In this document: one piece after another, positions 31,197 through 43,578 of the stretch
Position numbering within the stretch: the stretch's first letter is position 1
Layout of the letters: each line of letters starts with the position of its first letter
DNA from: Begonia masoniana
Lineage: Eukaryota; Streptophyta; Magnoliopsida; Cucurbitales; Begoniaceae
NCBI GenBank assembly: GCA_022432975.1
Contig: CM039510.1
Coordinates: forward strand, 9,702,414-9,766,413
Reading direction: 5' to 3'
Length of the DNA: 64,000 nt
Notes under the pieces: generated by a model
The model's input: only the letters and a program-made list of their open reading frames with translations
Database searches by the model: none
What the model was told of the DNA's origin: nothing
Made by a program: the position numbers and the translations under genes

Positions 31197-33614
31197 TGTC
31201 ACACCCGAAATTTTACTATAATGCATATAGCACTAGGTGAGGTATGTCGGAAGGATTTAGCATTAACCCTAGTGATTTGAGAAGTGAACTTGAGAGAAGA
31301 ATTTGAAAGAAACATTAGGACTTTGATGTTTGAAAATTTTGTTAAGTGAAAGTTTAACAAAAGAAAAATTAATTGAGTAAACAAAAATTTATTCTTTTGG
31401 TTCTAAAGTGGCAATCACGTTGGAATGCTTGAAGAAAGGTGTGGAGTGGCAAAATTTCAAATTAAGGAAACTTTTGTGGAGAAAAATTAAAAGAAGAAAG
31501 AAATGTAGCTTTAAATTGTCAAAATGTGGAAAAAATACATCATTTTCTTTCCTTCTTCTCCCCTTCCATGAAGAACCCTAGCTCTCCTCCATAGCTGAGC
31601 TTTCTTCTCTCCTCTTCTTCAATTTTTCAAGGATTAAGGTAAGGTTTTTAATGGGTTTTGTTGTTAGTACATAAAAGTGAAGTTTGTTGATGTTTTTAAG
31701 TTGTTTTTAAGGGATTTGGTTAGGGTTTGGAAAACCCTAACCATGAAGTCCGAAAATTACATGTCTAAGCTAGTTCCCTTCCTAATTTTAGTGTTTTCAA
31801 GGTTAGATGGATTAGTTTAGGTTATTTTTGGGGAGAGAATTGAGTTTTAGGATGAGTTGTTAGGAAACCGATTTTGTACACTAATTACACCGAATCTGTT
31901 TTGGCATTTTCGGAGTGGCCAAGTTATTTGGTTGGTTAATTTGAGTGTTTCAATGGATATTAGACGTGTAGAGGTTTACAGATTGGGGTGGCACGTTGAA
32001 ATCCGTTGAAAAACGAGTAAGTTATGGCCGTTCGAAGTTGGACGGTTGGAAATGTGAGGAAAATCGGGTTGTAGGGTTTTGTTGTGGGTTAGGTTGACTT
32101 GTTGGTTAGCTTTGGATAGAAAATTTATTAGGAATGCCTTAGCGTGTTTCTAAATTATTTCTTTATATTGTTAGGTTATCGAGCGAGTGAATTTATTTTC
32201 CGTAGTGAACAACCGAGTGTCGAGCAACCAGGTAAGTACATGAGTGTTTTTGTTGCCTTCGGGCCTACACCATAGAACGGTAGGGATTGTTGTTGGTTGT
32301 TTTGAGTTTGCTGGTTTTATTTCATGCATCATTGTTTTCAACTTACGAAATACGTGTGTGACATGTTGAGTGATGAAAATGAAATGTAAGATAAGAAAAT
32401 GGATATGCAACTTGGTCTCGAGTAAAATAGCCTCGTCGGGCAAGTGGCTCGTTTGTAGCACCTAGAGAGGGATCCTACGAGAGATGCTATGCTAAATTAC
32501 GTAATGTGTCGTAAGTATGAATGACTCGACCTGATCGTGCTAGAAGGCACACTGAGGATTCTACGATCGATATGGGAGGAGATTCGGTATGGCCGTCCCG
32601 GATTGTTTAGGATGTGTGCCTCCGATCTTGCTCCGTGGGTCAAGGTGTGGCCGTCCTGGATTGTGTTAGGGCGCGTGCCTACTTGATTCACATGCAAGTG
32701 AAATGAAAACAACAGAGTTTGTAGAAACTGCATTTAAGGGTTGAGTTGAGCATGCATTGTTTTTAAAGTGCATTACTCCCTACTTACTAAGCATTAGGCT
32801 TACGTTTTGTGTTCAGTGGTGTAGGTGACGAGTTGTATTCAGATGAGCTGGATGAGGAAGCCCAGAGCTAGGTTGCAGTCGGTGGTGCATGGAGCATGCC
32901 GGTGCGGGCACTTGTCGGGGTGCCTTGGTCACGTTCCTCGGCTAGTCGTTGGGGAGTTCGTATTTTGCTATATTGACGGTTTGAGTATTTGGAATCGGTA
33001 TTGTTGTTAAATTTTATTTGGTGTAATTATGTGTGGATTTGGTATGGTTTTATAAATGTGTGTTTTCAGGTTTTGGGTTTTGAAAATTCTAGGTGTTATG
33101 CCGTTCGTTTTAGTTTTAAAATAAATAACGTCGGGTTTACTTTCTCTATTTTTTTTATTAACCGTTTTAAGTCGGCTTTCTAAGATTTTTACGGGGCACA
33201 GAGTTGGGTGTGTCGGGAATGGGTGGTTAAATTTTCAGGTGATTTGGAGGTGATTGGCTTAAAAAAAATGAAGAAAATTGAGGAAATTCGAAAAAAAAAT
33301 GAAAATGGTCATTTTTGGCCGAAGAAACCCGAGAGGGCCCGATCGGTCGGGCTGGGCGCGCAGCGCGCGCGGCGCCCAGCCCACCCCCATTTCGATTTTT
33401 TTTATTTTTTTCCTATTTTCAAAATGTTTTGACCCGACTTTTTTTGGCATATTTTAAACGTATTTTTGGAATGTTTTCCAACCTTTTTCAAGGGTTCGAA
33501 AAACCAGAAAAATCGAGCCAAAAATTTATCAAAAATTATTTTAAACGTCGTTTTAAACCCGGTTTGAGTTAACAAAGTAGCGCACCGAGCCGGGGTGGGT
33601 TCTGGGGCGTTACA
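31197..33614 (+). repeat. 3' LTR of element A (2418 bp)
   Basis: TGTCACACCC...GGGGCGTTACA. It lacks Cassandra, giving the empty site near 32668. A GC-rich inverted repeat occurs at 33349-33382: GGGCTGGGCGC, a 12-nt loop, then GCGCCCAGCCC. The 5' LTR has a different GC-rich arrangement at this place. Confidence 0.95.
31639..32824 (+). other. Putative spliced-leader block, 3' LTR of A
   Basis: Donor TAAG^GTAAGG (31639), acceptor TTGTTAG^G (32174), mini-exon of 57 nt (32175-32231), donor CCAG^GTAAGT (32232), acceptor GTGTAG^GTGACGAG (32824). Introns are 536 and 593 bp. Confidence 0.6.
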
Positions 33615-34047
33615 GCACATGGTCACTCACTGCAAACTCACCTTGGTGAATGGTGAATGACGAGGCGAAGGGAGATTTGCAAACAACAATTTGAAGGCCT
33701 AGGGCAAACTGCGAAGTTCGAAAGGCAACTGGCAGTGCAACAGTGTGCGAGAGATGCAATTTTAAGGAGCGCAAAGTTTGAAGGGGCGACTGGCGAGTGC
33801 GACAAGTGTGTCTACGAACTACGATGCACCGATTTGGAAGATGAACCGAGACCGAGCACCACAAATCGTGAAACCGAACCTAATTGAAGGTTCGGTGTTC
33901 GAGTTACCCTCATAACCCTAACACCGAACAGAAACCCATTCTGAATACACCGAATTGACTCTATTGTTAATTTTTACAAAAATAACCAGACCGCAATGCC
34001 CCGGTCAATTTGAGACCCGTTTTTCGGTTCGAGTCCACCCACTCCTA
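33615..34047 (-). other. hAT 5' terminal region with subterminal repeats
   Basis: Begins with the GCACA duplication of element A. Many ACCGAA/TTCGGT motifs occur between about 33840 and 34030, before the terminal repeat CACCCACTCCTA. No intact frame of note; presumed promoter and leader of the transposase. Confidence 0.75.
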
Positions 34048-34055
34048 GTAAAAAT
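34048..34055. repeat. Right 8-bp target duplication of the hAT (GTAAAAAT)
   Basis: Identical to 6248-6255. Confidence 0.92.
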
Positions 34056-35215
34056 AACACTATCCATTTCCTTATCTCTCTTATTAAAAACTAAACCCAA
34101 ATCGAGAAAAAAAAAGTGAGATATCAAATTTAAATGAAAAAATTCTTTTTAAAAAAATTCACGAGCAGAGAACTATATCACTATATGAAGATCGCAGTAG
34201 AATCATGTATTTTTCGATATAGCTTACATGAATTTGTAGAGAAAATTAAAATCTTAATTGAGATTCGAAAAGCAGGTCCACTAACTCAGCTAAGATATAA
34301 ATTGAGTCATAGTGATCTCTAATAATCTCTACTTAGATACAAATTCCTTAAAGAAGATCCAAAACACACATGCTCTACTTAAAACGAATTTGAAATACTG
34401 AACTCTAACAATCTTTAACTCGAAACAAATTCTGATATGATGAACATATTTTCAAATCTTTTTCTTCCACAAACTTATAGAAGATCTATAATGCAAGTCC
34501 ATCTGTCTGTTCCAAAGAAAAATACAGATCACAAAATTGTAAAAGTTTTCTCATGTAAATTAAACAATTGATGCTGACTAGGTTTAAAAACCACTCAAAC
34601 CATGATGATAGTATCTTCAAATTTCACAAAGTATTACCAAAATTTGAAAGGTCATATCTCGAATTTTTACCTATCATATCAAATGTTGTTATTCACACCA
34701 TTAATAATTATACTATTGTTATCCTCCCATAATGTTTCGAATTTTGATCCAAAAGTATAATATCACACTTCACATATTCCATCACCTATATTGTAGTACT
34801 CAATAAAATATTTGACCCAAAATCACATCAAATATAACATTAGAAACCTAAAACCTAAATTTCCCAGGTATCACATGATCCCTAACACATATGCCCAATA
34901 TTCAGATATTACAGTGACAATAAATTAACTCCAAAATATCCAATCAAATCTAATCAACCAAAAAATAATCGGAGATATCAAAAAATTCAATACTAAATTG
35001 AATTTCAACTGAAAAACAATCTCCAAGATTAAAATATTCTTGTAATTCTAAATTTGTCTTAAATAATCAAATTAAATCTAATAAAAATCTCCAAAAACTC
35101 CCAAAAGATTTTCAACAATTTTTATCTCTCGCAAAAAATTAACTTTTCAAATGATACTTCCACTATAGCCTTAATTCCCCCTTGAATTAAGATCTGTTTG
35201 AAAGTGCAGCTTTTA
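34056..35215. other. AT-rich stretch, nothing recognised
   Basis: Before the hAT inserted, this was contiguous with the chitinase upstream region. Short open frames only; no protein or element signature seen. Confidence 0.4.
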
Positions 35216-35662
35216 TGTTGCAATAAAAATAAATAACACCACTAGAATCAATCAATAATTAATTAGAAGAGTAAAAGAAGAAATTAAGACACAATATTTT
35301 ACGTGGTTCCGAACAAACATTGCTACGTCCACGACACAAAATGCGAATAGTGAATTTTATAAGAGAATCCAAACAACAAGAATTTTCTTAATGCTACAGC
35401 AATGCGCACAATATCACCCAAAGATACAAGAAAAATAACGTTTCCCGAGAAATCTCTCACACCATTTTCTCTCTAACTTTTCACACTCTATATCTAATTC
35501 TCTCTCTTCCTTTTCTTACTCCCTATCAACTCTCTAACTAATCTATTTGAGATAAAGTAATATAAATTTGAACAAGGATAAAATAATCGCAAATCTAATT
35601 TCAAATTTAATTAAAAAGCTTTTGAACCAAACCGAAATAAAATATTGAACCAATAATTAACA
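35216..35662 (-). repeat. 3' LTR of Copia E (447 bp)
   Basis: Aligns along its length with 39297-39745, including shared CACTAGAATCAATCAA-like and CTCTATCAACTCTCTAAC-like blocks, with many substitutions. Confidence 0.85.
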
Positions 35663-35689
35663 ATCTCCTCCTTGATTCCCATTTTGAAC

Positions 35690-38600
35690 ATCTTCCTGAT
35701 ACTATCTGGAGCCCGTGCATCCTATATTACATAATAACTTTCCTCCACACCAGCAAAATTAGAATCAAGATACCGGATTATAGATTCTTCCCCTGATGTT
35801 GAAGCCCATGCTGTAACATTTCTACCATATGTCAATTTCATATCCAATATACCCAATATGTATTTCATCACCCACTTCAAAGCATTCTAATAGTATTTCT
35901 TAATATTTGACATAAACCTGCTGACCACGCTTACAACATAAGCGAGATCCAGCCAAATACATATCATCGCATACGTGATACACCCAACAATATTTGCATA
36001 AGGAATTTTTGCCATAAATTGCTTTTCCTGATTCATTCTATGGAGCTTGCAACTTTGATAGTTCAAAATGAGCATCCAATAGTGTGCTAACAGACTTAAG
36101 ATTTTTCATATCAAACTGGCTAAGAACACGCTTCAAGTATTCTCTGTGAGAAAGTTCAATAATATCTCTTTCTTTATCCCAAAAATCTGAAACCTTAGAA
36201 TTTTCTTCGTCGCACCAAAATCCTTCATATTAAACCATTTTTTGAGTTTCTCGTTTAAATTTTGAATCTCTAGTTTATCTTTTCTTGCAATCAAAATGTC
36301 ATCTACATATAGCAATAGATACAAAGCTGCTCTTGATGTTGTGACTTTCACATAAACACATCTATTATATTTGCTTTGTACTAACCTGATGCTAGATATA
36401 AAAACATCAAACTTTAAATTCTATTGCCTTGGTCACTGATTAAGGCCATAGAGCGATTTTTTTAGAAGACATACTTGATTTAAATTTCCATTCTCAAACC
36501 CTTCTGATTGTTCTATGAAAATGGTTTCCTCCGAATCTCCGTGTAAGAATGTCGTCTTCACATCCATCTGCTCTTTCCAAATTTTGTGCTGCCACAATCA
36601 ATAAAACTAACCTTATCAAAGTTTGTTTCACAACCGAAGAGAATATTTCATTGAGATCTATTTCTTTTCTTTGCACGAAGCCCTTGGCAAACGATCTCGC
36701 CTTGAACCATGGTTTATCCTTGTTGTTAACATTTTCCTTTCACTTGAAGAACCACTTATAGCCAACCATTTTTTATTTTTTTGGTTTTTCCCCCAAAACC
36801 CATGTACTGTTTTTCTACAACAACGTCATTTCTTTATTCATAACATTAATCCAGTCACTCTTATCCTTGTAGCTAATAGCCTCCCTGTAAGTTGCAAGTT
36901 CTTCATTCTCAAGATTAGCCAAAACCAGAAGGGCATATGCAACGACATCTGCATATCCGAGACATTGCGTCAGCTTAACCACTCGTTTAGTCATGTCCCG
37001 TGTGAGTTGATAATCCATCACTCCTCCTTCCACTGAACCTTCTGACCCAAAAGTAACCTTCTCACTATGTTGATCATTCACCTGAGAAATATTCTCGGAT
37101 CTACTTTTATTTAGCTCCTCTTAACGTACAATTTTTCTTGCTTCACTAATCCTGAGTTTCGTTTCTGAAGCTGACTGTAATTTTAATAGCAGTTCTTTCT
37201 CATTGGATACCACATCATGGCTAAGAATTATTTTCTCATCGCTAGGTTCGATACACCATAACTTGTACCCTTTTACACAGTATGGTACCCAAAGAATACA
37301 CACTTCTTGGCCCGAGACTTCAGTTTCTTGTTTTATGTGTGCTTAAGCAGCGCACCCAAATACCTTCAGCCCCTTATAGTTTGCGGTTGCCCGTGCCATA
37401 ATTGATATGGTGTCTTGAACCTCAATGTTGTGAAAGGACATTGATTAATAAGATATCTCGTCACTTTGACAGCTTCTGCCCAGAACAACTTGGGTAAACT
37501 TGATATATAAAGCATACATCTTACCTTCTCTAAAATCGTTTGATTCATCCTCTCGCCCAAGTCATTCTGTTGTGGAGTGTGTCTAATTGTCGGTCTGAGT
37601 TTTACTATGCCCACCTTCTTACAGTAAGTATCAAATTTTGAATAGCAATACTCTAAGCCATTATCGATTCTCAACTTCTTCACCATCTGGTTGGTCTAAG
37701 TTTCCACCACTTTTTTTCAGATTCTGAAAGTATCAAATACCTGATCCTTCGTCTTCAGACAGTACACCCACAGCCTCCTTGAATAATCATCAATGATAGA
37801 CATGAAATAATGCACTCCACCCTTTGAAGCAACCTTAGTGGGTTCCCATAAATCGGAGTGAACATTATCCAACACTCTTTCTGATTTATACATAGCCGAT
37901 GTAAACTTCACTCTACTAGACATTCTGATAACACAATTCTCGGAGAACTCCAACTGCGATGTTGCAGCATCACCAACAACTTCTGTTTCGATAATTCATG
38001 AACCTTGCATTCACTAACATGTCCTAGCCTTAAATGCCACAACCGAGTTTTCTCTTCCCCATTATCAACAATATTTATAGATCTGCTAAATAATAGTCTT
38101 CCCATTTAGATAATATAAGCCGTTTCTATGAACCCTCTTCATCATAACCATCAACCCTTTAATGATTTTATATCTGTCACTATGCACCCAGAATCATCTA
38201 ACATGTCGATTGATAAAAGGTTATGTTTAAGTTGAAAAACATACCTCACGTTCTGAATTTTCATAATGCATCCATCGAACATCATAATTTGCACCGAACT
38301 AGTGCCTTGTATGGTGCACAATTTGTCCTTACCAAGTAGCACCTCTCCACCTTTGCATGGATGGAAATTTTGAAGCTACTCCTTCCCCGAAGTTATATGA
38401 AAATAACATCCCGAATCAAGGACCCATTGATTAGCAGAATCCTTTGCTGATGCTGCCAGAACGTCTGAAGAGTCAAAACCATCCGAGACCACTGAGGCAT
38501 AACCAATATTGGTATTCTTCTTGGCCATCCTTCGCTTGAGTTCATGACAATTCTTCCTGAAGTGTCATTCTTTATTGCAAAAGAAGCACTTCTTGCGTTG

Positions 38601-39275
38601 CGTGGATTTTGATCCTGCTTTATTTTTTGATTTCTTTAGATCACGTGTTTGAGATCTTCCCCACACTGATAACCCCTCGTTATTCGAAGCTTCCTTATGT
38701 CTAGCCTTTCATTAGAGCTCTTTTGAATTGAGCGCAACCTTTACCTCTACCATGGTTAGGGTTTGCTTCCCGTAGAGCATAGTGTCGACGACGTGCTCAT
38801 ATTGTTTTGGTAGAAAACTCAACAGGAATATATTGATCCTCTTTTCCTATCTTGACACCAATGTTCTTCAAATCTAAGATTAATTTGTTGAAATCATCAT
38901 TATGTTTTTGCATCTCCTTGGAATCCTCCATGGCAATTGTGTACTACTTTTTCAAATACAGACGGTTTGTCAGCGACCTTTTCATGTATAAAATTTAAGC
39001 TTGGACCATACTAAAATCGTCGAACCTTCTTCAATGACCTCCCTTACTACTTCCTCCCTCAAACTCAACAAAATAACACTATGCGCTTTAGATTCTATCT
39101 CAGAAGCATTATCATTCTCAGACAATTGAAGCTTCTCTAACACCTTAGTATCAATAGCAATAGATAATCCTTGATGAACAAAAAAAGCCTTCGTCTTGAC
39201 TCGTCGTACACTAAAATCATTCTTGCTTGTGAATTTGTCAACCTCGAATTTTGCAATGAAAGCCAAAAGAAAGCA
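35690..39275 (-). pseudogene. Copia E gag-pol, multiply disrupted
   Basis: Blocks in order on the minus strand: gag with KFEVDKFTSKNDF and GLSIAIDTKVLEKL (39250-39000), zinc knuckle CFFCNKE-stop-HFRKNC (about 38590-38550, TGA inside), protease WVLDSGCYFH (about 38420), GAG-pre-integrase LWHLRLGHVSE (about 38040), integrase with DNVHSDLWEP and DDYSRRLWVY (37953-37717) and TPQQNDLGERMNQTILE (about 37570), RT with LLYVDDILIA (about 36330-36300), and an RNase H remnant with AKIPYANIVGCITYAM (36000). Several stops and frameshifts separate the blocks, and the RNase H C-terminus appears deleted before the polypurine tract. Looks like a Tnt1/Tork-type element; the lineage is tentative. Confidence 0.88.
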
Positions 39276-39296
39276 CACACTCACCGCACCAATTAT

Positions 39297-39745
39297 TGTG
39301 ATAAAAATCAATCACACCACGAGAATCAATCAAGAATAAATTAGAAGAGTAAAAGAAAAAATCAAGACACAAGAATTTACATCGTTCAAACCAAATTGTT
39401 CTATGTCCACGGTACAAAACTCCAGCGGTGAATTTTATTAGAGAATCCAAAAAACAAGAATTTCTGTAATGCTACAACATTACGCGCAATATCACTTTGA
39501 GATTACAAGAAAAGTAACGTTTCTCGAAAAATCTCTCTCACCCTTTTCTCTCTCGCTTACTTTCTCTCCAACTTTTCACACTATAGTTCTGATTCTCTCT
39601 CTTCCTTTTCTTATCCTCTATCAACTCTCTAACTAATCTATTTGAAATAGAGTAATACAAATTTAAACAAGGATAAAAAATTTGTAAATCTAATTCAAAA
39701 ACTTTTGAACCAAACCGAAACAAAGTGCTGAACCAATAATTAACA
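39297..39745 (-). repeat. 5' LTR of Copia E (449 bp)
   Basis: Pairs with 35216-35662. The inner boundary is uncertain by a few bases. The sequence after it (ATTGGTGCGGTGAG) may be an atypical primer site. Confidence 0.82.
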
Positions 39746-40460
39746 ATTAAAATATGAAGATTGTAGGTGAACATTTGGACTGCTGGACAACGAGAACAAA
39801 GAACAGCGATATTGATTTTTGGTGGCCAACAATGTTTTGCTACTATGACTTGAACTGACTGGTGGCTTGTTGGAGGACGACAGTTGGGAGTGGGCTGAAC
39901 ATAGGTTGGAGAAAAGTTGTGCATTGACTTCTCAACAGTGACTTGATTTCTTCTCTAGAGATGGATGAAGGGTGGTCAACGATACTGCAGCTTCTGTGAT
40001 GGAGGATTAGGTGAGACGAGTGGTTGTGCGATAGACGGCTGTACAACGGACGAATGACAGTTTGAATGCAAACTTGGTTCTCTTTTTCCTGGTAACGAAA
40101 AGACAGAAACAAGGGAAAAATTCCTTTTGGGTTTTTTTTTTTCAATTTTTCCCCCAAACAATTGCAACTTTTCAAAAATTGTAAACAAAAAAATGTTCCA
40201 AGAAGAAACCTAGAGAGAGCTTAATGTTTCGAATAACTTTAAATCTTTGTATAGATCAAATCAAACTCTAACATGCCTCTTAATATAATTTTTTGTATAT
40301 TAACTATAGAAGTTATAAGATTATTGAAAATGATGGTTCTATAAGACAATAGTATTTGTGTGATTTCTTGAGTATTAACATTAAATTCTTCTTCAAATTA
40401 ACAAATGAAGGGATGTATAATTATATTAATGCATTTTTATATATAATTATGGATTATAGG
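39746..40460. other. Non-coding stretch, nothing recognised
   Basis: Open frames on the minus strand (39843-40188) are short, low-complexity and without family signature. Ends with ATAGG, the left target duplication of the next solo LTR. Confidence 0.4.
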
Positions 40461-40763
40461 TGTAACAACCAGCACTTTGATTAGGTATTTATCCCGTGAT
40501 TTGTTATGGTATGGTTTGTGGAATAAGGAGATTATAAAAGAAAAGTAGGTTTAGTGGCAAGATTGTAAATAAGTTCATTTGAAGTGTTATAAATAGAAAG
40601 TGGAAATTCTAAAATCCTCACAAAACCTCTCCCCCACTTTTCAGCCGACTCCTCCTTCCCTCTACATTTCCTTTCTTCAACGTTCTCCTCTCACGGCAGC
40701 CACGATTTCTCCCTCTCCTAGTCGATTCTTCCTCCTTCGTTTCCTTCAAGAATGGAGCTCTAG

Positions 40764-41811
40764 GTAAGTCTTAGATAATGTATTTGTTAAGTTTTGATTT
40801 AGGAGTTATTTTATTTAGAGCTTGAGATGTTCGGGTTCATCAATGTTAGAGTAATGTTAGTATTCATGGGATTGTTTGTATTATTGGCATTGATGTTGGA
40901 ATGTTGGACGTTATTGATCATAGGTTGAGAATAATGAATGTCAGTTTAAATTCCGGTAGTGAAGGGATAAACGCCATTATTGTTGTTGGAAACAGAGCTA
41001 TGTACCCAAGGTGTTTGATGAAATGTCTTAAAGGTTTAAACTGAATTCTTAGGAGACTTCCTTAGTTAGGACTTGGCTAGTTTTGAATTCGGGTTTATTT
41101 AGGATTGATTTTTAACATTGTAATGTGAAATGTCTAGGTGGAAAAGACTACAGGTGAAGGCACGACATTGCTAAGGAGTCCAGGTAAGTGGGTGTGTAGG
41201 CTTTTGGTCATTAGGGCCCTACATCACCAAGGTGCTAGGAAGTTTGTACTTATGTTTATTACTTGAGTCATGATTGGTTGAGTGTTACGCTGTGCTCAAT
41301 AGAATAGTATTATGATATGTCATATGGTGATGGGTTGTTCTCTATAGTGTGATGTTTTTATGCGCAATTCTCTCATGCATCATGTTTTCCTTGAAGTGTA
41401 AATGAAATGTCTTTACATGCACGTTTTCGGTAAGAAGAAGTAAAGAACATGTAATGTATGCAATGGTCAAGTTTGGGTAGTTAGTGAGTGTGGCACAAGG
41501 CATGTTCATGGCAAGTCATGTGGTCTACGACGTAGACGAGGGCAAGACATGTGGTCTTCGAGGTAGACGAGGGCAAGACATGTGGTCTACGAGGTAGACG
41601 AGGGCAAGTTAGTGCTTGTGCCTACTCCTGCGTAAATCCCCATTTTCCCTTATATACGAAACAAGAACATGAACACGAACACGAACATGATATTTATGTA
41701 TGTAAAATGAATAGGAACATGATTTTCACGAAGTATGCATTCATGAGCATTTATGTATATGTTACACTCCTTACTAAGCAATAGGCTTATAGTTTAAACC
41801 TTATGATGTAG
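40764..41811 (+). other. Putative spliced-leader block in solo LTR 40461-43080
   Basis: Donor CTCTAG^GTAAGT (40764), acceptor TGTCTAG^G (41137), mini-exon of 46 nt, donor CCAG^GTAAGT (41184), acceptor GATGTAG^GTAACGA (41811). Introns are 374 and 628 bp. Confidence 0.6.
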
Positions 41812-42189
41812 GTAACGAATTGGAAAGTGAGGATTGCAAACCAGATGATGATGTTTGAGTCGGGTTGCTGGAGGATACTCATGGCGTGAATTTGATGCTG
41901 GGAAGCGATTGGACCCGAGGTGCTCTTAGTCTGTTATGATTTAAGAAAAATAAATGGAAGTATAAGTAGAAAAGAATCTTGATGTTTATGTGTTATAAAG
42001 GATTTTAAGATTTACGGTTTTTTGTCTGTTCTCTTAAGTCTTCCGCTACGTACACTATGTTTCTTTTATGAGTAAAGTGATTTTTTATATGAAATAAGAT
42101 ATGAGAATATTTATAGAGTCAGTTCTAGAGAGTTAGCCAAACGTTCACCAGGGAGGCGATTGATCGGTTGTCTATGTGTTCTGTTTTGT

Positions 42190-42720
42190 AAGTAAAAACA
42201 GTCGTCCAAAGTTATGAATGAGTCATCGTCCATAGTTGAGGTAGGATTTAATAAGTGAAAACAGTCGTCCAAAGTTGTCGTCCTAGGTTGTCGTCCAAAG
42301 TTGTCGTCTAATGTTGTCGTCCAAAGTTGGGAGTGGCGAAGTCATGTGAACCGTGGACGATAAAGTCACGTGGTCTATGGATGATAAATTTAAGTAAGTC
42401 TATGGACGATGGGTCTGTTTAACCCGGAAGTCACGTGGTCTGTTAACGATAAAGTCACGTGGTCTATGGACGATAAGTTTAAGTGAGTCTATGGACGTTT
42501 GTCTGTGGACGATGGGTTTATGTAACCCGTGAGTAATGAAGTCACGTGGACAAATGATAAAGTCACATAGTCTGCGGAAGATAAATTTAAGTGAGCCTAT
42601 GGACGTTTGTCTGTGGACGATGGGTTTATGTAACCCGTGAGTAATGAAGTCACGTGGACAAACGATAAAGTCACATGGTTTGTGGACGAGGAAGACACTC
42701 GACGAGAGTGCAATAATGTT
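42190..42720. repeat. GTCGTCCA / TGGACGA repeat block in solo LTR
   Basis: The left part (42190-42330) repeats GTCGTCCAAAGTT. The right part repeats its complement core TGGACGAT with AAGTCACGTGG, including a 108-bp tandem unit (42481 and 42589). The two halves are therefore partly self-complementary. Confidence 0.85.
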
Positions 42721-43080
42721 TACAGTCTGTGGAAGAAAGTGTCAAAGTAGTCTGTGGACAATTAAGTTGCCCGACCTTGTAGATAAGATTGTTGCCCTAG
42801 TTATGTCGTTCGACTCTGTGGATGAGTACGTCGTCTGATATATGAAAGAGTCGAGTTCAGAGAACTTAAGGTTTTAGTCTGTTGTTCTTTTACACGTCCA
42901 CGAGTTTTAGAAGAAAATTCACATGTAGTTGTTCTGAGATTTAAATGACTAAATTATGTTGCCTGAGTTGAATGTTCACGAGTTTTCTTAAAAAAAATAT
43001 ATCCTTAGTTTTCACGTGTAAAGGTATAAACAAGTCGTGAAATTATGAAATTTGTCTTGACCCAAAACCGGGTCGTTACA

Positions 43081-43578
43081 ATAGGTCAATAAGATCTAGT
43101 TTATGTAAAGTAATTGTCACGATTGGATTAGGGGTCAATCTTCTAAAATAAAAATGAGTTGTTTCTAGCAACGCCTTCAATCTTGTATGCTCAGTCCCAT
43201 CCTTGCTTACTATTTCGTGAAAAACATTAATAATTTGGGATAAGTAAATACATTACATATACTAAGTTACTCTATTTGAAGGGGTCCTACAAAATGCATG
43301 CATAGATTTTAATTTTAATATTTTCTATATCCCTATGAGCAAGGACTAGTGGTGTCATTTTATCATACATTATAAACACTATAGAAATATGACATTATTC
43401 TCTTTTCATCAAAAAATCTCTTTCTTTTAAAAACTTGATTATATAATCTCATCAAATAAATTAGGAGGTGTTAGTACGTTTGCAACACCTTTGTTTTTTC
43501 TTTTTATGATGTTAATCATTTTCAAGATAACTTTAAATCTCGTTTTGTTAGTCGATTATATGAATATGTATTCTTAGT
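43081..43578. other. AT-rich stretch with a diverged repeat
   Basis: 43135-43470 resembles 44845-45130, sharing AGTTGTTTCT, CCTTGCT(T/C)ACTATT, CTAGTGGTG and a TGACATTATT block. Nature of the repeat unknown; no coding signal. Confidence 0.45.

Larger units (their letters stand above)
13852..33614 (+). mobile_element. Ty3/Gypsy (Tekay-like) element A, complete but dead, with nested B and Cassandra
   Basis: The ends are TGTAACACCC...GGGGCGTTACA with GCACA duplicated at 13847-13851 and 33615-33619. Order: 5' LTR 13852-17131, PBS 17135-17146, gag from 17289, insertion of element B at 18162-27612, pol 27613-31150, polypurine tract, 3' LTR 31197-33614. Without Cassandra the 5' LTR is 2448 bp against 2418 bp for the 3' LTR. 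Coding regions carry many stops, frameshifts and a deletion within the RT, so A is much older than B. Confidence 0.95.
6256..34047 (-). mobile_element. hAT transposon with nested LTR elements (27.8 kb; net about 3.4 kb)
   Basis: The left end is TAGGAGCGGGTG and the right end is CACCCACTCCTA, forming a 12-bp terminal inverted repeat with one mismatch. Both ends are flanked by the same 8 bp, GTAAAAAT. Subterminal DNA on both sides is rich in ACCGAA/CGGTTT motifs, as expected for hAT transposase binding. A decayed transposase gene lies inside on the minus strand. Removing the three LTR insertions with one target duplication each leaves 3367 bp, a normal autonomous hAT length. This is the oldest insertion of the block. 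Confidence 0.92.
35216..39745 (-). mobile_element. Ty1/Copia element E, complete outline, decayed
   Basis: Direct LTRs lie at 35216-35662 and 39297-39745, both starting TGTTAATTATTGG on the minus strand. A polypurine tract (CAAGGAGGAGAT, minus strand, 35674-35663) precedes the 3' LTR. Gag starts very close to the 5' LTR. The flanking five bases (TTTTA and ATTAA) do not match, and no standard methionine PBS is visible after the 5' LTR. LTR divergence and many stops make it old. Confidence 0.88.
40461..43080 (+). mobile_element. Solo LTR of a Gypsy (Tekay-like) element, 2620 bp
   Basis: TGTAACAACC...GGGTCGTTACA, flanked by ATAGG at 40456-40460 and 43081-43085. No internal sequence. Leader layout: intron 1 40764-41137, mini-exon 41138-41183, intron 2 41184-41811. 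A repeat block follows at 42190-42720, and CTTACTAAGCAATAGGCTTAT precedes the second acceptor, as in the other LTRs. Confidence 0.9.

Noticed and set aside
34134..34322. Small open frame of 62 codons
   Set aside because: AT-rich chance frame with no family resemblance or gene signals.
39538..40188. Overlapping minus-strand frames of 70-128 codons
   Set aside because: Partly inside the Copia E LTR, compositionally biased, with no domain.
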